Positions 56,801-64,000 of a DNA stretch of 64,000 bases are shown here, piece after piece (position 1 is the first letter of the stretch; each line of letters begins with the position of its first letter). Source of the stretch: Solea solea (Eukaryota > Chordata > Actinopteri > Pleuronectiformes > Soleidae); assembly GCF_958295425.1 (NCBI RefSeq), contig NC_081154.1, positions 1,178,001 through 1,242,000 on the forward strand, written 5' to 3'. The notes below the pieces were generated by a model. It was not told where the DNA came from. It searched no databases and worked only from the letters and a program-made list of their open reading frames with translations. The translations under genes were made by a program, and so were the position numbers.

Positions 56801-56836
56801 ATGGAGACACTCTGCGGACCAGAGCTGCCTTTCTGG
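56801..56836 (+). CDS. Putative first coding exon of an unnamed plus-strand gene
   Basis: ATG in the context GCAGAGATGG (A at -3, G at +4) opens METLCGPELPFW and runs into a strong donor GTGAGT at 56837. No later exon is recognised before the right edge, so the gene cannot be named. A second strong donor, GTAAGTAAG at 57013, could end an alternative short exon starting after 56989. Joining the two would meet a stop after six codons (PFKSSG). The exon could therefore be 5' UTR with a small upstream frame instead of true protein. Confidence 0.4.
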
Positions 56837-57013
56837 GTGAGTACCGCTGCTGCCGTGGCGCTGCTCTTGGGACACCGGCGCCCGCTAAATGTGTCACAAG
56901 ATCCCGTCAAGTCCACTAGCAGCAGCACCACCGCCGTGTGTTCACTTCGAATGTAATCTGACTTTTCTCTCTCCCTCCTGGGGGTGGAAGCCATTCAAAA
57001 GCAGCGGCTAACT

Positions 57014-60000
57014 GTAAGTAAGCCGCTTTAATTGCGTTAATAGCTTCCATATAATGTCATTTCGGGTTGCGCCGATGGCTTTTTAAAATCGCTACTGCGT
57101 AAATAATGGCGTATTCTGTTTGAAAACGGTCGCTTTCGAGGTAAATGTGAGCGTTGTGTTGTGTTTACGACTGCCGCGAAGGTCCGTGAAGTTATCTCAG
57201 TTACAGTAGCTAGGTCCCGGCAGGAATCATGAAGCAGCGATAATCTCACCACTTTACATGAGGAAGTAGCTAATAATTAGCCACCGTAGACTTCCAGTGG
57301 GAACATTTATGAGCGGATTAAACGTATAAGAAAGTCACATTATAGAATGATTTAATAGAAGAAAATTAGGAAAGAGTTATAGAAGGTGAAACACGAGTAG
57401 TTTCCACGAGTGGTTTGCAGTGTAAACCATGACACAGCAAATTTGTGCCAAATTTTTGTAATTTAAATTTTGTTTAACAGCTATTTCTGTAAATATTTTT
57501 GATTATTTTAATAATTAAATCAGGTTTTCCACAAGTTTGTTTGTATGAACCTAAGACTAACAGGTCAGTCACTGAGTATATATTTGCGATAATTCTTGCC
57601 CCAACTTGTACATATTTTAGTATTTATTAACGAATTAAAACATGTATAAAATGAAGTTAAAACAAATAAGTCTCAGAAATTGCTGTTTGGTTTCAGTCAC
57701 AATAGAAACACAAAAGAAAAAAAGGAGTAGTAAAGATAAAACTACACAATCATGTATGCGTTATTAGAAATAATTGGTTTGCAATAGTTCATCGTAGTTT
57801 TTCTGTACTTCATAGAATTAAATACAATAAAAAAGTAGCACACTGCAAAAATTGATTTTCCAGAAAGTAAAACATCTTAGCAAGCAACTTTTGCACTAGA
57901 AAAGTAATCTAATTTTAAGAAAAAAACAGCTAAATTTGTTTTAATGAGACATCACAGCTTACTCTAAGCTGTAAAGTTCCCCATTGTGGGAACAATAAAG
58001 GATTATGTTATCTTAATTACCAGATAAACAAGATAAAGCGATGATCTGCATGAAATCCCAACTGCTCTTGATTTGTGTGTGTGTTCACTACTGGTGTGGT
58101 TTTTAAATATGTGTAACGTTTATGAAGTAAAGGCATGAAATACATGATACATTTCTTGAGATTTTTGGAATTTTCCCTCATTTTAAGGAACATTCTAGTC
58201 TAAAAATGGTTGGATTTACAAGTTAGTTTGGATTATTATTACCTAGTTGGTGGATCTGTTTCAATCTAAGAATATTTGTCTGTTTTTGCAGTATAGGAAT
58301 AGGTTTGAGTAAACCCAAATGAGATAACACTTGATTTGCTTATTAGCCTTCTATTAGCGGAGGATGCGTTTTCAATATTGGACGATTACATTTGAGAGAA
58401 GCCCAGGAAGTAGGACTCATTTCTTTAATATCTGGAATATCTAATAATCTGGACCCGCTGAAAACCTATTTTACACATAAAATGAAAAGCATCTAGCTCA
58501 TGCTTGAGGAAACGTGAGGGGACAAAGATGGACAGGACGACAAATGTGTACTTTTTCATGTACATGTTACTTCATTTAAGTGTTGTTTCCAAAAAAAGGG
58601 TTAATGAGACCATGTGCCTGATTCTTCTCGGGGCCAGATATCAGCTTGCTGCTTTTCCAGGGCCGTCTGAGGTGACCCTCACTCTTGGCTGCTTTAAAGG
58701 GCGACTTCAAACAGAGTGCAGGCAGTTGTAATCTCCCACTGCTGGGTAAATACTAATACTCAGGCTTGGCCGTGGACTTTATATTCAGCTGAATAGACTG
58801 TCAAGCGTTTGTCTGAGAATTAGACTGTGAGCGTTGAAGAAATGCTGGTCAAAAAGGGAGGGACGTTTTCCTGTTGCGCAATGGAGCAGGTCTAACCGTA
58901 CCGTACTGTACGCAAAGAGAAGGGTGGACAATTGGGGCTGGTTATATTAGTACTATTCCTAATGGAAACAAAAAAAATGATGTACCGTAGTGTACCAAAA
59001 TGCGTACCGTTCCACTTGGTGGAAACACATCTATTGACAACTCCTTGCCCCGCCTCCCAGATTACCTGTGAACTTGCGCAGTGTCGTGAACGATGATTGG
59101 TTGGTGGTCATACTTCTGCCCAAACAAGACACGGCAAGAACCCGTGCCACTGTGTTTGATAATCTGACATCGCGAAAAGACATCACATACTCTGATCTAG
59201 ATCCATTATCTAGATCCATTACTAAATGAATCCTCAACCATTTGACTGTTTTTTCAATCATTAAAACAAGTTTCTCTGATTTTTCAGTTTCTTAAATGGG
59301 AATATTTTCCTGGTTTCTTTGTGCCATATAACAAATAAATCATTAAAACTCTAAACAATTTTGTGTTTGTGGACAAAATGAGACATTTGAAATTCTGTAA
59401 ATTTATTTCCATGACCCATCTGTGGGTCCTGAACCGGACCTTGGGAATCATTGCTTTAAAGTAGTAGCAACGATTCACAAATTGCTTAATTAATCAGTGT
59501 TTTCTTTAATAATTAAAACCAGTTCCTGTGATTTTTTTTAGCCTCTTAAATGTAAATATTTCCTGGTTTCTTTCGCTTATATAACAAAGGAAATCAAAAG
59601 TGATGAAAGTTTGTGCTATTGGTTTCTGAAAGCTGAGACGTTGCACGTCAAACACCAACGTTATTGCGGTCATTTCCCGTTTCACACTGTTTTAGGAAGC
59701 CTGAGAATCTGCGTCTTTGACTCCATAGAGAAGAGAGTGGGAAGAACTCCTGTACATAAGTTTCTATTTTAGTAAGTTTCAAATTTAACACACAATAATC
59801 TGTTGTTCATGTACAACTGTGGTGTGGTTTAACATTGTAAATAACTGCCAGATATTGGAAGTTATTCTGGAAAAATTGCCAAAAGCATGTAGTTACAGGA
59901 AATTCTCAGGTGCTTTTTATGTTTAAAATAACATAGGCGTTAAAGGGTTAAAGCCAATGTTTGCCAATACCGATATCGTGTCGAATAAAAATTTAACGTA

Positions 60001-60600
60001 TGTCCTTTTAAGTGTGAGGGAGATGAAGAATTTGGCAGAATAAAGTCCATTCATTCATTCATATTCAGTTTTGATGGCCCCAACAATCATGTGACCACAA
60101 CTGTTTCTCAGTATAAAAATGTATTCGTGCCTGGCTTCATTCATCAAAAAGACCACAAACCTTTTCATCATATCACATGATCTTCCTCTGAGCATGACTT
60201 TGGTCTTTTGTTGTGAAAGTTGTGAAATAAACCAGCCGAGTCATCCTCTGCGCTTTCCCTCCTCCCACTGCACCGACCAGGAAACGCCTCCGTCGTGACG
60301 GCCTTTGCTGCGATTGTGTGGAATGTTTTTTATTGTAAGATGTGAACCTTTACTTCCTCTGTTTATTTACCAATGTGATTCGTTTCATCTCCTCCCTTTG
60401 AACGGCACATTCATCTACTTATTTCGAGCAAAGAAAAGTTCCGTTTTATTATTAAAGAAATATGGACTGTAGTATTTAATATGTTGTACAACAAGTCATA
60501 TTTTCAGGGCTACAACAAGTAATTAATTTGTTCTCAAAGACCAAATTAATTGACTACGTTGGTTAATCACTTGGATTTAGAGATTTATTATTTATTTTAT
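57014..60600. other. Presumed first intron of the unnamed gene, left part
   Basis: No exon-like frame is seen. A LINE-like tail (GTAAAGTTCCCCATTGTGGG, then AATAAAGGA) lies at 57969-58003. hAT-like scraps (GACCCATCTGTGGGTCC) are near 59410. MITE-like GTACCGTAC words occur at 58895-59030. Confidence 0.4.
59033..59190 (+). repeat. Interspersed repeat family K, copy 2
   Basis: Matches 19685-19862 through GTGTCGTGAACGATGATTGG, AACAAGACACGGCAAGAACC and TTTGATAATCTGACA. Confidence 0.6.
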
Positions 60601-60752
60601 TACATTACATTACATGTCATTTAGCAGACGCTTTTATCCAAAGCGACTTACAATGGAACTGAGTACAATCAGCCAGTGGTGGAGTCGAACTTGCGAACAT
60701 GATGTCTTTCGCACACAGGGTACCGGTCTTAACCACTGAGCCACTCCACCCC
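60601..60752 (-). mobile_element. tRNA-derived SINE
   Basis: On the minus strand the head reads GGAGTGGCTCAGTGGTTAAG with an A box TGGCTCAGTGG (60743-60733) and a B box GTTCGACTCC (60690-60681), the right order and spacing for a Pol III promoter. The body ends in GTAAGTCGCTTTGGATAAAA and a TGTAATGTAA tail. The tail matches fragments at 9085 and 55866. Confidence 0.75.
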
Positions 60753-61327
60753 ATTAATTACTAATGGGGTGGAGTGGTAATAATAATTAGTAATAATTAA
60801 TTAATTGTTAATAGATGAGAGGACATTGTCAATTTGTGGTTTAGGAAACAAAAACGGACATTTTCACCCTTTTCTGCAGAAAATGTTGCATCTCTATGAT
60901 GGTAATTTGATTATCTTTGGGTTGTTTGTAAAACACTTTGTTTGTTGACATTGTTGTTGTTTAATTGAGGAAATAATCCACATATTTTGGATTGGGCGAC
61001 CATTTTTGTTGTTGTTGTTGTTGTTGTTGTTTGATATATCTGTATGATGAGATTTCACAGCCCGTGTTGAACAAGGTGTTAAAGAGGAGACATCTGTGAG
61101 TTTACTGCCTCCAGCACCTCAACACGGCCATGTTGGCACAAGTTGTCCAGGCTCTTTTTTTAATATTTTGGCCTCTTCTTGTTCAGTAAATTTATCTCTC
61201 TGTCTATTATGTGTTGTCTCATCTTGTTATGATACGTTTTTGTAAATTCCCTGGAAGCTTCAGCTGCTCTTTAGCTCGACTGTACCCAGTTTGGTATGGT
61301 TTTCCATTACAATATGGCACGGGCGTT
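60753..61327. other. Intronic stretch with a (TTG)n tract
   Basis: A TAATTA-rich patch follows the SINE and a (TTG)n tract lies at 61003-61030. Nothing else is recognised. Confidence 0.45.
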
Positions 61328-61485
61328 GCTGTCCGCCTGGAACTTGTTCCCCAAGTATTTCCTGTCGACATCCGACAAACTAATTGTGGTTATCTAATGT
61401 TTGTCAGATTACAAACAGATTACAAATTAGATACTTACAATTATTTTGTCAGATGTCGACGGGGAACGAGTTCCAGGCGGACAGC
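61328..61485. repeat. Long imperfect hairpin (foldback)
   Basis: Outer arms 61328-61352 and 61461-61485 pair at 24 of 25 positions. After an 11-nt bulge in the left arm (61353-61363), pairing resumes at GTCGACATC against GATGTCGAC and continues through TAATTGT and TATCTAAT blocks to a loop near 61405-61420. No coding frame explains it. Confidence 0.8.
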
Positions 61486-64000
61486 GACACCAAGCCTGTG
61501 ACGACTTCTGGTCCATTGAGTTGTCACTCCAGAACTCAGTAGTCAATCAGCAGGCAGCTTCCTAAGGTCCGCCAATAAACAAAAAAACCATGGCACAAAG
61601 AACAAGTGAGGGAGCGCAAAGAACAAATCAGGGAATGCAAAAACAAGTGTATTTTCAAACAATAAAATACAATATTTTTAAATGATTAAATTGATATTTT
61701 ATTTGCTCCTTTAAAAAGTGTTGTTTGGTAAAAATATTGACACAAATCTAATTCCATGCAGAAGCAGACAGACTCTGCTGCCTTCAGTAAAACCACACCC
61801 ATTAACAGGCTGATGTTAAGCCTGGTAATTATCCGCATTATACATATATATGTGTATATGTATATACCGTGTATGTGTGTGTGTGTATATGTATAGCAGT
61901 AATTTAGTCTGGAGGATTTAGCCTGGATTACAGCTGTGGTGAGAGACACAAACAGAGTCTGACAGACTAATGTCATGTTGTATAAGTCGGGAATCGTTTG
62001 TCTTCTTCACTTGGAGCCGAACAGAAACTGAAAAAGATGAAGTTGTCAGTCTCGTGATGATTAAGTGTTTCTAGTGGGAAAGTTCAGTTCAGTGTTTGTT
62101 TGCGAGGGTGTGTTCTCTTTAACTGAGATACATGTACAGTTATACCGTACCTTTTCCTGCCATAAATAACAAATCTGTCTTTAGTCAAATCATTTCTTTG
62201 TACTTAAATGTTGTGTAAGTCTCACAGTGTGGCTTCTGCTTTACGTTGCGCCACCGATAAACATCCACATTGCCTCAGTCTATGCCAAAGGTTAGTCGAG
62301 GCAGCTAAGTTTAGCACATGAAAGTGAAACTGCTACAACTACTAAATTAATTAATTAATTAATGTTCCAAAAAATGTAAATAACCAAACCTCCAAAAATG
62401 AAGAAATTCTGTTCACTGCCATATAAGATATTAGAAGTTGTTCATTAATTTAGTAGTCAGTTATTAATTGATATCATGAGGTTAATGTCAGATAAAACCC
62501 ATAAAACCATTAATTCATGACTCACTTTAGTCCGAATTAAAGGAAAGTACTTTCCCACATGATCTTCTTTAAATGTTTTTATTTGTTTACAATAATAATT
62601 TGGCTATTCCTTTATATATATATATATATGGTTGTGTGTACAGTTCTGGTCTTACTTGGATGGTAACTCAGTCCTTCTAGTCAAGAAATTCCCCTAACTG
62701 CAATTTCAACTTCCTAAACTGAACAAAAACTGCTAACACAAAAATAATTGTGGTAAAAGTTTAATTTTTACTTTAGATTGTCTGGAGTTGTGTTGTTGAA
62801 CTGCAGACTCTGGTGGAAACCAACTCGCTCTCCATAAAAGATTAACAGAACGAGTTGAATTCCTGTAAACGTCTCACACTTGTGTATAATTCCTTCATGG
62901 CAGGTCCGTGATTTATGATTTTTTTTTTTCAGTGTTTGTGTTGTCTCCGCCACTTCCTGCTTGTTCTCCTGTAACGTTTAAAAAAAAAAAAGGTAATTCC
63001 TCCAGTCTGAGCAACGATAATCTTCATGTTAGAATTTGGTCATTCCTTGGAATCTATTAAAAGAACGCAGATTCATCAATAACGTGGCTAATGTTTTCCA
63101 TGTTGGAGTTAAAGCAAACATGGCCAGCAGCGATTCCTGTCCTTCTGCAGTCTGAATTGTTGTCGACCCTTCGTTTGTACGCTGGTCTAACGGAGAACAG
63201 ATGGTCACTCTCCGGCAAGTCCTTCTCTAAAGCCTCTAAAAAAGAAAAACGTCCATGTGGACTGTCGCCCTCGCAACGCAGCACCTGCTCGACGTTTCTG
63301 AGCTTGTTGAGTGACGGCAAACACGCGCAGCATAGAGTACATCATTATGGTTTCCTGAAAAATTAATGGTTCTTTTCCATGAGAAAGTTCTAGCACAACT
63401 CGACTCAAATCTATTCTAAAATGTGACATCGTCACTGGAAAGAGTTATGAGTGTGACGTCCGACACAAAAATCACATTTTAAAAACCACCAGGAGTGTAA
63501 GTTGGTTCAAGTCTCCTTCTCTTCTGACTGTTTTAACTCTTTTAATGGTTTTTGGTCTCCACCACCTCCTGATGGAAACGGGTGGCTCGTTGTGATACTA
63601 TGTGTTCACATCACGACGGTATAGAATTTATTTTCGTTTCCTTTGAGTACTTTCTATGGACCCCTATACAGTTCACAATAATAAAAACATATATATGATG
63701 TAAAATTAATCTATAAATTACAAATACAGACAGAAGTAGCTCATAATAACTTGCTGGGACCACGACCCATAAGTTTGGGACCTCTGTGTTAAAATGAAAA
63801 TTGAGTCAACGAGATAAAACGGGAAACATTTTCATAAGATAAACAATTATTTTAACCGTTTTTAACAATTGAAACAAGCTCTCTGATGTTTCAGCTGCTT
63901 AAATGTGAATAGTTCCTGGATTCTTTGCTCATCATTAAAACTGAATACATTTGTTGTTTTTTAGACAAAAGTTGACATTTGAAAACATCTCACTCTACTC
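61486..64000. other. Right end of the window, no gene recognised
   Basis: AT-rich, with a TA-rich microsatellite at 61848-61895 and (TA)n at 62613-62630. Frames at 63057-63366 overlap on both strands without a known domain. An hAT-like scrap (GGGACCACGACCCATAAG) is at 63755. Confidence 0.4.

Noticed and set aside
63057..63366. Overlapping 87-91 codon frames on both strands
   Set aside because: No domain, no splice signals in frame, AT-rich surroundings.

Overview
The window is nuclear DNA from a ray-finned fish, almost certainly a teleost. It carries multi-exon genes with GT/AG introns, dense microsatellites, and fish-type LINE, SINE, Tc1, MITE and LTR debris. Nothing looks bacterial, viral or organellar. 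All calls come from reading the sequence and the translated frames; no database search was run.

Left part (107-13466, minus strand). Seventeen coding exons with matching phases make about 1,255 residues of a very large protein that runs off the left edge. It starts with two LOTUS (OST-HTH) domains. The rest carries motifs I recognise from the plant NO VEIN (NOV) family. I read it as an animal NOV homologue with an N-terminal LOTUS pair. Its introns hold an internally deleted LINE, foldback repeats and repeat fragments. The upstream flank (13467-17637) holds a 627-bp MITE with perfect 12-bp terminal inverted repeats and two degenerate minisatellite-like tracts.

Middle (17338-28510): a rearranged cytosolic sulfotransferase (SULT2-like) cluster. 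From left to right it contains an intact minus-strand gene (17638-20984, 287 aa), a stray copy of its 3' end (21845-22010), a minus-strand pseudogene (22314-23745), a plus-strand pseudogene fragment ended by an L1-type LINE fragment (23953-24880), and an intact plus-strand gene (25300-28510, 296 aa). Both intact genes have the same six-exon layout (139/212/127/95/181 nt plus a last exon). They keep the PAPS-binding loops and the catalytic histidine. A second LINE copy (21237-21700) carries the same out-of-frame internal deletion as the one in the NOV-like gene, which suggests a non-autonomous LINE subfamily.

Right-centre (30668-52546, minus strand): a complete 18-exon radil gene (about 1,264 aa; RA, FHA, DIL and PDZ domains), a Rap1 effector of cell adhesion. 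Its last exon converges on the plus-strand sulfotransferase. Its largest intron (37.1-42.6 kb) holds LTR-like sequence, a Tc1 transposase remnant and a stretch with little recognisable repeat.

Right part (52547-64000): the radil 5' flank, a repeat-rich intergenic stretch, three copies of a roughly 70-bp element, then a CpG-rich plus-strand promoter with a consensus CRE. A short first exon (56801-56836) lies divergent from radil. The remaining 7 kb looks like its first intron, with a tRNA-derived SINE and a long hairpin (61328-61485).
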